Shown piece by piece: positions 7,920 through 16,900 of a stretch of DNA of 18,648 bases; position 1 is the first letter of the stretch, and each line of letters starts with the position of its first letter. A model generated the notes under the pieces. That model saw nothing but the letters and a program-made list of their open reading frames with translations, did not search any database and was not told the DNA's origin. The translations under genes were made by a program, and so were the position numbers. The DNA comes from Stramenopiles sp. TOSAG23-6. Taxonomy: Eukaryota > Sar. Where the stretch lies: the NCBI GenBank assembly GCA_900128565.1, contig LT636060.1, positions 1 to 18,648 on the forward strand. The letters are read 5' to 3'.

Positions 7920-8017
7920 TACTGCTGCCACTATGGCAGCAGTATACCACAACATTTGGTAAGGAGTATAACCACTAAGGATATACTCCTAGTATGTTTG
8001 TAGTTGTGAAACATACT
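7920..8017. repeat. Three consecutive perfect hairpins
   Basis: Hairpin 1 is TACTGCTGCCA-cta-TGGCAGCAGTA (7920-7944, 11-bp stem, 3-nt loop). Hairpin 2 is AGGAGTATA at 7962-7970 against TATACTCCT at 7982-7990 (9-bp stem). Hairpin 3 is AGTATGTTT at 7991-7999 against AAACATACT at 8009-8017 (9 bp, extendable to 10 by sharing base 7990). All stems are perfect, and the last two abut. An imperfect direct repeat of hairpin 2's arm and loop (aggagtaaccactatggata) follows at about 8103-8122. Confidence 0.85.
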
Positions 8018-8187
8018 AATTGAATTGGTGCAGGGATTAGTGGAAAACATAGCCAACAAAAACTACGATTACATTTAACCTGGGAACCACAATGGTGTAA
8101 CAGGAGTAACCACTATGGATACTTTATGGTCTAGTAAAGTGATAGATTGTGCATAACCCATATGGTTTTTGCATTGAACAATGTTTA

Positions 8188-8225
8188 TTCCAGTAAAAAC
8201 AAGTTGTGAAACTTATTTTCTGGAA
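8188..8225. repeat. Imperfect hairpin
   Basis: TTCCAG (8188-8193) pairs with CTGGAA (8220-8225), and AAGTT (8201-8205) with AACTT (8210-8214) around a GTGA loop; the A/T-rich middle pairs with small bulges. The loop-side sequence 'agttgtgaaac' also occurs in hairpin 3 at 8002-8012. Confidence 0.6.
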
Positions 8226-8340
8226 TTTTATTTTACTCAAATATGTACTGTAGGGTTAGGGTTATATACCTGTAAAAAAATCCACACAAAATCTGAAACC
8301 AGTTTCAAAAAAAAAATTGACGAAAACAGAAAACAAAAAA

Positions 8341-8392
8341 ATTTGACAAAAAAAAAATTTCAAAAAATTTGACAAAAAAAAAATTTCAAAAA
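8341..8392 (+). repeat. A-rich 26-bp tandem repeat, two copies plus partial
   Basis: The unit atttgacaaaaaaaaaatttcaaaaa occurs at 8341-8366 and 8367-8392, and a diverged partial copy (gtttgatgtc) follows. It sits directly 5' of the decayed coding region starting at 8398. Confidence 0.9.
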
Positions 8393-8397
8393 GTTTG

Positions 8398-10319
8398 ATG
8401 TCAAAGCGGGTTTTGCAAATGAAAATGGAATGTACAATTTGATTGCGGTGCAGCTTCAAAGAAAAAAGGTGGTACAAGAAAAAAAGAACCACCAACAAAT
8501 GCAAATGGAAGATCACAGGGAAGAGGATTTGGCATAAACCCCACTGGGAAGGGGAATAATGGTATACTTTTTCATGTTTGCGTTGGATCATGTACATCTG
8601 AAGATTTCAAAGCTCGCAAAATCGAAATCCAATACCTCAATGGCTCTGGGCTCGCGGATGTTAGAAACGCAGCAACTACAAACTATGGGGCGCGAATGCC
8701 GCAACTACAAACTACAAAATCAGATAGGCAAACTGCAACATATGCTTATTTGACTTGGCAAAGTTTTGAAAATTTGAAACCTCCGATTTAAATTAAATCT
8801 GAATCAGAGGTGCAGCAAATTATTTTAAATGAGTACAACAAGATTACACAAAATTGGGGATAAATGGAGGAGAACCCCCCTCCAAAACTCTGACATTTTG
8901 TACAATCATTTGGACAATATGTCAGAGTTGAAGATGCTTATTTGACTTGGTCCCATTCTTCACCATGAAAACTTTCATTGGTAAAATGGATGCATCAGGT
9001 TTTCTGCCATCAGTGCATCAGGCATTGGCAAACCTTTGTGCCAAGATGAAACTACCTTACATCTTTGATGATAAGAAGGAGGTGGTTGTCCTCCATTCAT
9101 CGATGAATTCTTGGGCAGTGAAGGATGCCCTTCGAAAAAAAAGTGATGTCTATGAGATGTTTCCAGCCCCTGGTAGTTTTTATCTTAATGCTAATCCGGG
9201 AAGTCCACAGGAGGACAACTTTGGTTATTCGAAACAAACATATGAAACAATTGCTGTTTTCAACAAGGAAACTAAAAAATGTCATATAGTTTTGTGTGCA
9301 GTTCAGATGGGAGTCCAACTCCAGCCATTTGTTCCTTCTGATAAGGTCAAACTGATCAAATTGCTGTACTGTGTCATCAATCAATGTCTGATGATCAAAT
9401 CATTGATCTGGCATCAACAAAACCAACAGGATATTTTCATGTCCGAAATAAATTTTGTAGTGATGAAAAATATGAAGAATGGCACTGCTCAAAGAAATTT
9501 CAGATGATAAACTTTTTGATCTATTGTATACACAGCCAAATAGCTACTTTTCTGAGATGAACAGACTTGGTAGCGAAGCTGCATACATCAAATCCAAGAC
9601 ATAATATAATATTGCTTTAAATCCTTTGAAAATGCCAACTGTGTTCAGCAAAAATGTACCACCTAAGAAGTGGACCTTCTGGTTCATGGTTCAATTTGTT
9701 CAAGAAGACCATGTCTTGAGACAGAAAGGCATTCTTCAAAGCTCTCTCTCATACAAAAAGCTCAAAGAGAGGCACAATCGAACTGTTTCCATTCTCAAGG
9801 AATGGAATTTGAATCCACTCAATAAGCCTATCATTGGATTTTCTTGGACACCTGAGTCAACACTTCTTGGCAAAGGAACAGGAGTTGTATCTTACAATAC
9901 TCATCCTCAGCCTGATGTCAACAAGAACATTGTCTTTGGGTTACCTACATTGCCAGAGCAACAGCCAGATATTGAAGACAAAATTTTGCACAACACGCAA
10001 TGCAATTATTATTCTCCATTTGTCATTCAATTCGAACATGAAAAATTTAAACATGACAACCATTTGTGTGCTTCAGCAGCATTTAACTCTTGCCTAATGA
10101 ATACAAGGAACATGTGTGAAGGAAGTAAAAAAAAAAAAAAAAAAAATAGATAAAGAATGAAAAATAGATAAAAATGCATTGATGTACAACCATGTGTTGA
10201 TCTTCAAGAAGAACAATTGTGTGTTGTGTCAAGCATTGAAGTTTTACATTGATGAAGAGCAATCACAAGAGCCACTGAAGAAAAAGGCAAAAAAAACTAT
10301 GTTTGATTTTTATGGTTAA
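8398..10319 (+). pseudogene. Decayed coding region, several frameshifts, product unrecognised
   Basis: Consecutive plus-strand coding stretches lie in changing frames: 8398-8442 (begins MSKRVLQ, stops at 8440), 8423-8791 (Lys/Gly-rich, then 'FHVCVGSCTSEDFKARKIE'), a broken patch 8792-8964, 8965-9507 (sensible to about 9375), then pieces in the other two frames ending at 9560 and 9604, then 9632-10153, which runs into a poly-A tract, and finally 10182-10319. Composition and codon use stay protein-like across the frame changes ('DDQIIDLASTKPTGYFHV', 'LFDLLYTQPNSYFSEM'), so one ancestral protein of roughly 550-620 residues seems to have decayed. The last piece has a CxxC (NNCVLCQ), a basic tail and the C-terminal end KKTMFDFYG, close to a PCNA-interacting (PIP) box with K in place of the leading Q. 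That hints at DNA replication or a viral or transposon origin, but no transposase, polymerase or integrase motif is visible. Confidence 0.55.
8886..8929. repeat. 20-bp-stem hairpin inside the decayed coding region
   Basis: Arms 8886-8905 and 8910-8929 are complementary at 18 of 20 positions around a 4-nt loop (tcat); the outer 11 bp (AACTCTGACAT) are perfect. It lies in the most broken patch, 35 bp upstream of the next ATG. Confidence 0.8.
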
Positions 10320-10741
10320 AAAGTGCATATTTTCAAATAGAATAGTCTAGTATATCATAGAATAGTCTAGTGCATCATAGAATTAATTTTTGTATATAAT
10401 TTTATTTCAATTCAATAAAATTTTGAGATTTTACATTATACATTTTATTTATTTCAATGATTTTGAGTTTGAGATATTTTCAAAATTTTGTTAAAAAAAA
10501 ATGATTTTTTGAATTTTTTTTTTCATATTCTTTTTTTTTTCATATTCTATTTTTTTTAGAATATTATAGTGGAGTATAGTACAGGAGTACATATTGTGTA
10601 GTTGGTATTTTGGTTTCCCTTACAAAATTTTGTATCAAATTAAAACTTTCAAAAAAGTATTGTATTTTTGACTTAAATTGAAAATAAACACCATAAATGG
10701 ATATATATACCTTTCGTTTGATTTAAGAGTACACCAAAAAA
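10320..10741. other. Non-coding AT-rich stretch
   Basis: No gene is seen. It contains a 20-bp tandem repeat (10337-10385), an AATAAA hexamer at about 10414-10419 that could have served the decayed gene, A- and T-homopolymer runs (10493-10560), and from 10621 the upstream part of the first tRNA-bearing repeat unit. Confidence 0.6.
10337..10385 (+). repeat. 20-bp tandem repeat, 2.4 copies
   Basis: The unit atagaatagtctagtatatc repeats with period 20 (second copy reads ...gtgcatc), with a third partial copy 'atagaatta'. It lies just after the stop of the decayed gene. Confidence 0.85.
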
Positions 10742-10821
10742 AACTCCGTAGCTCAGTGGTAGTAGCGACTGCTTAGTAAGCAGTAGGCCGTGGGTTCAAT
10801 TCCCACCGGAGGCTTATGATT
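10621..10821 (+). repeat. Unit 1 of a duplicated ~200-bp block carrying a tRNA
   Basis: Aligns with 11011-11208 with few substitutions and small indels. It begins with the 14-bp palindrome TACAAAATTTTGTA, has about 120 bp of conserved upstream sequence (…ataaacaccataaatggatatatatacctt), and ends with the tRNA-like gene. Similarity fades after the tRNA 3' end, though both copies have 'taccgggtaa' about 60 bp later. Confidence 0.88.
10742..10814 (+). tRNA. tRNA-Thr (anticodon AGT), copy 1, with mismatched acceptor end
   Basis: The 73-nt cloverleaf has acceptor AACTCCG/CGGAGGC, D-arm GCTC-AGTGGTAG-TAGC, anticodon arm ACTGC-TTAGTAA-GCAGT (U33, anticodon AGT at 34-36, A37), variable loop AGGCC and T-arm GTGGG-TTCAATT-CCCAC. 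The A box (TAGCTCAGTGG) and B box (GGTTCAATTCC) of internal pol III promoters are present, and a T-run follows six bases downstream as terminator. Acceptor positions 1-2 (AA) cannot pair with G71 and C72, leaving five acceptor pairs, the D-stem has a C-T mismatch, and the discriminator would be T. It may be a pseudogene, a tRNA-derived repeat or a tRNA repaired at its 5' end. Confidence 0.7.
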
Positions 10822-11128
10822 TTTTTTTCCTTTGACAAGGCCTTTTTACGCCAATGCACCACTACCGGGTAATCATTTGTGAGTGATATGTAGCTACTAG
10901 CTATAGCTTCTCCAGAAAACAAAATACATTCATGAAGCTTCTTATGATATACTCTTTCCATTCCCCCCTTTAAATAAGTGATGATACATAATAATCAAAA
11001 ATAATATAAGTACAAAATTTTGTATCAAAATTAAAACTTTCCAAAAAGTATTTTATTTTTGACTTAAATTGAAAATAAACACCATAAATGGATATATATA
11101 CCTTTTGTTGGATAGTACACCAAAAAAA
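10815..11128. other. Spacer between the two tRNA-like genes
   Basis: No gene is seen in these 314 bp. The last 118 bp belong to repeat unit 2. The rest is AT-rich with the element 'accgggtaatca' at about 10865, echoed at about 11265 after the second tRNA. A minus-strand ORF over 10773-10961 reads through the tRNA and is rejected. Confidence 0.5.
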
Positions 11129-11208
11129 AACTCCGTAGCTCAGTGGTAGTAGCGACTGCTTAGTAAGCAGTAGGCCGTGGGTTCAATTCCCACCGGAGGC
11201 TTATGATT
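11011..11208 (+). repeat. Unit 2 of the duplicated ~200-bp block carrying a tRNA
   Basis: Second copy, offset 390 bp at its start and 387 bp at its end from unit 1, and again beginning with TACAAAATTTTGTA. Upstream flanks carry scattered substitutions while the tRNA portion is identical, which points to selection or gene conversion on the tRNA. Confidence 0.88.
11129..11201 (+). tRNA. tRNA-Thr (anticodon AGT), copy 2, with mismatched acceptor end
   Basis: Identical in sequence to copy 1 over the full 73 nt, including the unpaired AA at positions 1-2, preceded here by a longer A-run. The first strong downstream T-run is TTTTT at about 11215-11219. It lies 184 bp upstream of the ICT1 start on the same strand. 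Confidence 0.7.
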
Positions 11209-11384
11209 GTTTCATTTTTATTTCATCACAAAGTTTCTTATTGACAAAATTTTTCTGCGGGTACCGGGTAACCACTTTGACCGCGATCAAAATTCATGAT
11301 TTTTTTTGTAACCTTCTACAAAATAGTTCTAATATATTAGCAAGTAGTACAAAGAATTACTATTTTAGTAATTTTACAGTTCAT

Positions 11385-11906
11385 ATGTTGTCCTTACGGT
11401 ATACATTTTCTTATGTCCGTCGCTCGCTCAATTCAAGTAATATTTTGAGTCGTCCTTTCCACGTTTCATCTTTATTAATGAAGAGTTACGATAGAATTAT
11501 AGTTGAAAAAGACATGGTAGATGTAAAATATGTTCGTAGTTCTGGTCCTGGTGGTCAAAATGTGAACAAACTGTCAACAAAAGCAGAAGTTCGGTTTAAC
11601 GTGTATACTGTTCCGTGGTTACCGGCGGAGGTGCGTTCACGTTTAGCAGTTCAACAAGCAACTCGTATAAACAAAGCAGGCGAGATTGTATTGTATTCTG
11701 ACGCTGAACGTACACAGGGTCGCAATTTACGTGACTGTTTGAAAAAGTTGCAGTCGATAGTTGACAAGGCCATTGTAGAGCCAAAGGAACGAAAAATTTG
11801 GGAAGGAATTGGTGAAAAAACAAAGGCAAAACGAAGACGTCAAAAGGAGCATCGCAAGAATATAAAATCGGGACGACGTGGTCCATCTGGAAGAGACGCA
11901 TGGTGA
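11385..11906 (+). CDS. ICT1: Mitochondrial peptidyl-tRNA hydrolase / ribosome-rescue factor, ICT1 (ArfB) family
   Basis: A 173-residue protein from the ATG at 11385. The frame is open up to a TTG at 11241, but that extension is AT-rich and not needed. Residues 1-30 form a mitochondrial-type presequence (MLSLRYTFSYVRRSLN..., rich in R/S/L, no acidic residues). Residues about 38-130 are the class I release-factor domain with catalytic GGQ at 56-58 inside 'SGPGGQNVNKLSTKAEV', then the strand and helix 'GEIVLYSDAERTQGRNL' typical of ICT1. The tail from about 140 is strongly basic, as in ArfB/ICT1, where it inserts into the empty mRNA channel. Known family role: hydrolysing peptidyl-tRNA on stalled mitochondrial ribosomes; human ICT1 is also a large-subunit protein (mL62). 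The gene straddles the inner end of the right arm (11477): codons 1-31 are unique, 32 onward duplicated at the left. Intact and probably the ancestral copy. Confidence 0.9.
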   Translation: MLSLRYTFSYVRRSLNSSNILSRPFHVSSLLMKSYDRIIVEKDMVDVKYVRSSGPGGQNVNKLSTKAEVRFNVYTVPWLPAEVRSRLAVQQATRINKAGEIVLYSDAERTQGRNLRDCLKKLQSIVDKAIVEPKERKIWEGIGEKTKAKRRRQKEHRKNIKSGRRGPSGRDAW

Positions 11907-11943
11907 TTTATTTTCTTTATAATATTAATGAATGTATATTGAT

Positions 11944-13551
11944 TTATTTCTTTATAGTAATATGTTTTTGTAATTCTAAAGCAGCCATTCTAATTTTGTC
12001 TCGAATATATGAAATAAATTGCTTTTTCTTTACACAAGTTGATTTTCCAGTGAATTCAACAGAAACTTTGGAAAGTTCAAATAAGATCTTCAATGATTTA
12101 CATTGACGTAAGTTAGCTCTCCTCTGGAGTCGTATTTTTCGTGCATCTGATGATACTTTTTCAGATACATTTAATGGTACTTTTTCAGATACATCTGATG
12201 GTACTTTTTCAGATACATCTAATGGTACTATTTCTGATACATCTGGTACATCTGATAATACTTTTTCAGATAAAGTCGTATTTGATTTTTGTAAGTAGTT
12301 GTTGGTGATAGGGGCAATACGAACAATAAGATTTATTGTTCTTAAAAGTATTTCTCTACTAGCTGAAATAATTGCACAATGAATGTCATCTAAATTACAA
12401 CATAGATCATGTATATTGGTATCATTCTTATTAGTAGTTAAAGACTGAGAATACTCAGGTTTCAGATGTCTATAATTATCAATATATTTAGACATACTAT
12501 CAAAAAATTGCATTTCTCTAGATAAACTTTGTACTAAAACAAATATTGCATCGCATTCCTGCATAAGACGCACAATTTGAAAGCTTTCAGCTGTAAAATG
12601 CAAAGAAAAGTTATTTTTTTCATCAATATTATCGTTTACATCTTCTTGGCTATTATTCCTATTTGTTTTTGCGGTTTCTTTCCGATTGTTTTCTTCACTA
12701 TCTAGTATAGGTCTAGTTTTATTTGAATCATAGCTATACATGCCAGTAATATATTTTTCATCGTATGATGTATTGTGAAAAAATAAAAAAATAAATATTT
12801 TTTGTTTAGGTACAAAATTTTGCTAGCAAAATAGTAATTAAAAAAAAATAAAACAAAACCTACATGATATCAAATTCCCACCAGAAGTTGCAAATACGCA
12901 AAGTACTAAGAGCGATTCTAATCTAACCGTAGAAAATGCTAAATTTGCATGCAAATCTTGCATAATTGTAGACATTTCTTTTATATTTGACAAATCTTGC
13001 ATAATTTTAGTATTTGCATCGGAATAGTCACTGATATCAAAAAACGTATCGGGTCTTTTATTTCGTAGTAAACCGAAAAGAGTAGAAAAAATTGGAATTG
13101 ATTTGCAGAGTAAAATTTTACTCTCAACATGTATTGAAATATTACTGATGAATTGAAGTGGGGGTAAAATAAAAGACCATCGATTCTCTTCTGCGTTTAG
13201 AAGTAGATTGATTGCAAGCATTATTAAGCGATAGTCTGTTCGAAGGAGATTACAACTCTCTGGGGTCAAATTTTTCACTGATTTTGTAGTACTAGTAGTC
13301 TTGATAGATAACTTTGCTACCAGCGCCATTGCTTCATTCCAATCGCACAGAGAAAAGTGCTTATTTATTTGTGCAAAGAATACTCCAACTTGTAAGTTGA
13401 AATATTTCTTTTGTCTTGAAAAGTTCGAGTCTATAGCCTCTTTTGCCTCTTCTTCTAGAGATTCGTTGTTTACTTGTAGATTCAATATATTTTCTTCCTT
13501 TAGAATATTCTCCACTAATTCGAAAATATTCTCTTTAGAATTCATCGTCAT
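11944..13551 (-). CDS. Uncharacterised 493-residue helical protein, two exons (right copy)
   Basis: Mirror of 5098-6705 with identical translation: exon 1 13551-12860, exon 2 12733-11944, intron 12734-12859. The same acidic lysine-rich start, leucine-rich helical core, 8-residue repeats and basic C-terminus are present. Its stop lies 37 bp from that of the intact ICT1 gene, and an AATAAA overlaps its own stop codon, so the 3' UTRs of the convergent pair must overlap or be very short. Because the right side appears to be the ancestral arrangement, this is the better candidate for the functional copy, but the sequence gives no difference between the two. Family unknown. Confidence 0.75.
12142..12270 (-). 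repeat. In-frame 24-bp minisatellite (right copy)
   Basis: Mirror of 6379-6507. Both arms have the same number and order of units, as expected if the duplication is recent or artefactual, since such arrays change length quickly. Confidence 0.88.
12734..12859 (-). other. Spliceosomal intron in the 493-aa gene (right copy)
   Basis: Mirror of the 126-bp GT-AG intron at 5790-5915, with the same phase and splice sites. Confidence 0.75.
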
Positions 13552-13966
13552 ACAATATTGATAAACGTAAAAGTAATTGCGTTTGCTGTGGTTGTACTTG
13601 ATAAACCTTTAGTTTAATTCCATTCGCAAATCATCTTAAAGAAGAGGAAAAACAAAACGTTAATTTTCTAAGGAATCATAAAGAAGAGGAAAAACAAAAC
13701 GTTAATTTAACTGAAACGTTACAGTTACACTTTATACATTCCTAGTACACTAGAAGAAAACATATATATATCGCCGACACCATCTACTAGTACACTGTCA
13801 AGTGTACTTTATTGTATACCCCTTCACAGTCGTATTGTATACCCCTTCACAGTGATAGCAGTTTTCTAAAACTAATTTGGGATAGCAGTTTTCTAAAACT
13901 CATTTGTGGTATGGTTGTCATGTTTTACTTTCACTAGATAGAACTGCTGATTCTCTCAAGACAGAA
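13552..13966. promoter_or_regulatory. Divergent promoter region (right copy)
   Basis: Mirror of 4683-5097, with the three direct-repeat pairs at 13637-13706 (28 bp), 13810-13852 (20 bp) and 13854-13905 (~25 bp) and the AGTACACT/AGTGTACT hairpin at 13789-13808. A short upstream ORF (13911-13937, eight codons then TAG) precedes the ankyrin-gene ATG at 13967 and could dampen its translation. Confidence 0.6.
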
Positions 13967-16900
13967 ATGGCAGCGGCAGAGTCAAAACTTGTCGACGTTG
14001 ATAAACAACTGAATACTTCCAACTCTACAGAAATTAAAATAAAAAATGGTATAGTTACAGAGCCTTTTCATATGCCTCCGCCAAACCTGCAGCTTTCAAG
14101 TTTACGGACATTATCGACCGTAGCACTCGCTGCCGTTCGTTTGAAGTGTAGAGTAGGTGTAAGAGTGAGTGTTCCAGATGAGTTCGATGCAAGTGCCCCA
14201 AGAATAGAAGGAACTATCGTTGAACTGTGTAAAGATGGAGATGTTGCTGTACGATATGCTAATGGTGATGAAGATGAAGTAAATATAAATGATTTGATTA
14301 TCCTTCCGTCAAATAGTAAAAAGAAAAAGAAGAAGCCTCTTCAACGTCTTCGAACGATAGCAAAAGTAGCTCTTGCTACAGTACGATTAAAGTTTGGAGC
14401 TAGAGCAGATAATGATGTAGCCATTTCAAGTAATGACAGTGTAAAAGCTTCTGTATTTGAAGAGACCAATGAAATTGAAACAAAATATAGTAAAGATAAA
14501 CCAAAAGGCATTAAGAGTAGCACAAGTAATTATGCAATTGGTGTATTAACATCAAGTCCTTCAAATAATTCCAATGGCGAATCTAGCGGTTTTTTTGCCA
14601 CTGTTGATTCTTTACAAGCAGAAAAGGACATGAAAACGGAGAAGACAGTTCCACAAAATGAAATAAAAGAGTCGAAAAGTTCAGCAGTAGCTAATCCAAA
14701 TAATACTGTGAATGGTGTATCAGTTGCAAAAGAGGGTGAAAAAGAGTCGAAACATTCGGCATTGGCTAACACAAATAGCACTGTAATTGATGTATCAATT
14801 GCAAAGGAGGAGAATTCTGGTGGGAAAAAGTCAAACGATTCAATAGTAAGAGATATAGACAACAAAAGAGTAGAAAAAATAAAAGTAGGAACAAAAGTCA
14901 GTGTTTATAATGAATATGATCTAAACGCCGAACGAATCATTGGAACTGTAGTTCAAATATGTGACGATGGAGATGTTGCTGTGCGATATAGTAATGGCGA
15001 TGAAGATGAAGTTAGTATTGGTGATTTAATCATTCTTGATGAGCAAGTGGATTTTAAAGTTTCAAATACATCAACAGAATCTTTAATGAGACATGATGCA
15101 ACAGAAAACATCAAGCTTGATCATGATATTTCAACTAGGGGTAGATCAACAGAAAACAACAAGCTTGATCATGATATTTCAACTAGGGGTAGATCAACAG
15201 AAAACATCGAGCTTGATCATGATATTTCAACTAGGGACGGATCCCTGTCTGCCCTCAACATAATCGATAATGACAATCAAAGGAACGAAAACTCACAAAA
15301 CAAAATTCAAAATAGTACAAATTTGAAAACAGAAAGAGATGACACTCTTTTTTCTGAAAATAACATGGATACTAATGCATTAAATATAAAAAGGATAAAA
15401 TTTTCACAAAAGACAAAACGGGAATCTCTAACGTTTCAACTACGACGTATTCAAAAGGAATTATGGCTTGTTGAAAATCGATTAAAATTACTAGTAGATC
15501 AAAATATGAATCATACACATGAAGAACTTTATGCACTATCATTGTCAAAAGCTGCCAAGGAAACCGAAGAACAGTTAAATGCCTTGCTTGCAACGGATAT
15601 TGAATTTGAAAGACAAGAAAAAGTAAAGGAGGATTATTGTTATGAAATAGGTGATAGTGCTAGTGTTTTAGTTGGCTCGCCAAAACAACCAAAACAAACC
15701 AACAAAATATGTGGTGATGAAAGTTTAAATAGTATTCCTGAAGCACCTTTGATGCCATCACATATACTAGAGACAATAGCGAGTGGTTGGTCGACAATCG
15801 TATCTGAAGATGGTACGCATGGAGCTTCTCTCGATAAAGCTTTTGATGAAATAGATGATTATTTTTCTAAAGAAAATAATCTTTCGACCGTACCTACGAA
15901 ACATAAGTATAACCAACCACATTCAAGATCTTCGAGATCTGGAGGAATGTCACAGTTAGACAAGCTTCGCGTCCGTTTGTACAATAAAGGACGAACAACA
16001 CAACAGATATGGTTGAGTATGAATCCTGACGAAGATGATCATGTATCATACCCGGGATTTGTCCATGGACTACGTATGAATGGTATTCGAATGGATGAAC
16101 TGGAAATGAAGAATATTTGGTCCTACTTTCATACTTGTAATCTTGGCAGTGAGTTGGGTGCTTCTGGTGGAATCGATAAAGTAACGTGGCCTCATTTTCA
16201 GTCCTTAGTGAGTCTTGATGCACTACATACGGCAAGTAAACAAGCCGTTGCTATGGGTAAAACAACACAAAAAAATTATGTTCCATCGTCTGAAGAAATG
16301 AGACCTTGTACAGCTGAATCTTTTGTTCTCAGTGCGGAAAGTTTTCATAAATCAAAAAGTACAAACAGTAGGAGTGTAAGTAGACGAAGTCGAAGTGTAA
16401 GCAGACAAAGTCGAAGTGTAAGCAGACGAAGTCAAAGTCCAAGTAGAAAAAGTCAAAGTCCAAGTAGAAAAAGTCAAAGTCCAAGTAGAAAAAGTCCAAG
16501 TAGTAAAAGTCCACTTAGAAAAAGTCGAAGTCCACATAAAGGTAAAAAAAAAGGAGGAATTTTGAATGTCAAATGGAAAAGAGAATTATATAGTGCGGTT
16601 TCTGCTGGGCAAGCAGGGCATGTGCATGAAATACTAACACGAGATAAAAGTAGAAATTTGAAAAGTGATTTGAGATCTCCATTAGATGAACAAGGACGAT
16701 CTGCATTACACATTGCGGCTCTATGTGGTAGTGTCTCTGTCGCTAAAGTTTTATTTGGCATTGGTGTAAGTTCAATTTCTATCGATAAAAATGGTTCTCA
16801 ACCTTTGCATTGTGCTGCAAAACGAGGTCAACTTGAAATATGCAAGATTTTAGTAAAACATGGTGCAAGAATTGAGTCGCGAGATAATTATGGTAAAACT

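Larger units (their letters stand above)
7748..8397. other. 650-bp non-coding stretch rich in hairpins and simple repeats
   Basis: No credible gene is seen. It holds T-runs at 7771-7780 and 7804-7811, a (TC)n microsatellite at 7855-7869, a cluster of perfect hairpins (7920-8017), a further long imperfect hairpin (8188-8225), a short TTAGGG-like pair (8251-8264) and an A-rich 26-bp tandem repeat (8341-8392). An ATG ORF at 8181 is low-complexity and lysine-rich, and I do not support it as a gene. Confidence 0.6.
7173..11476. other. Unique 4304-bp loop between the inverted arms
   Basis: Nothing in this segment is mirrored in the window. Its right end carries the native 5' half of ICT1 with upstream tRNA-like repeats, so it is contiguous with the right arm; its left end is the novel junction. 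Confidence 0.93.

Noticed and set aside
8251-8264. Interstitial telomere repeat (tagggttagggtta)
   Set aside because: Barely two TTAGGG-like units, easily chance in this sequence. I would not call a telomere or a healed end from it.
8262-8597. Minus-strand ORF of 111 codons
   Set aside because: It is Phe/Leu-rich only because it reads the A-rich tandem repeat in reverse, and it overlaps the start of the decayed plus-strand gene.
10773-10961. Minus-strand ORF over the first tRNA
   Set aside because: It runs through the tRNA-like gene and has no protein-like features.
11241-11384. Longer ICT1 N-terminus from the upstream open frame
   Set aside because: It would need a TTG start. The ATG at 11385 gives a typical mitochondrial presequence directly before the domain.
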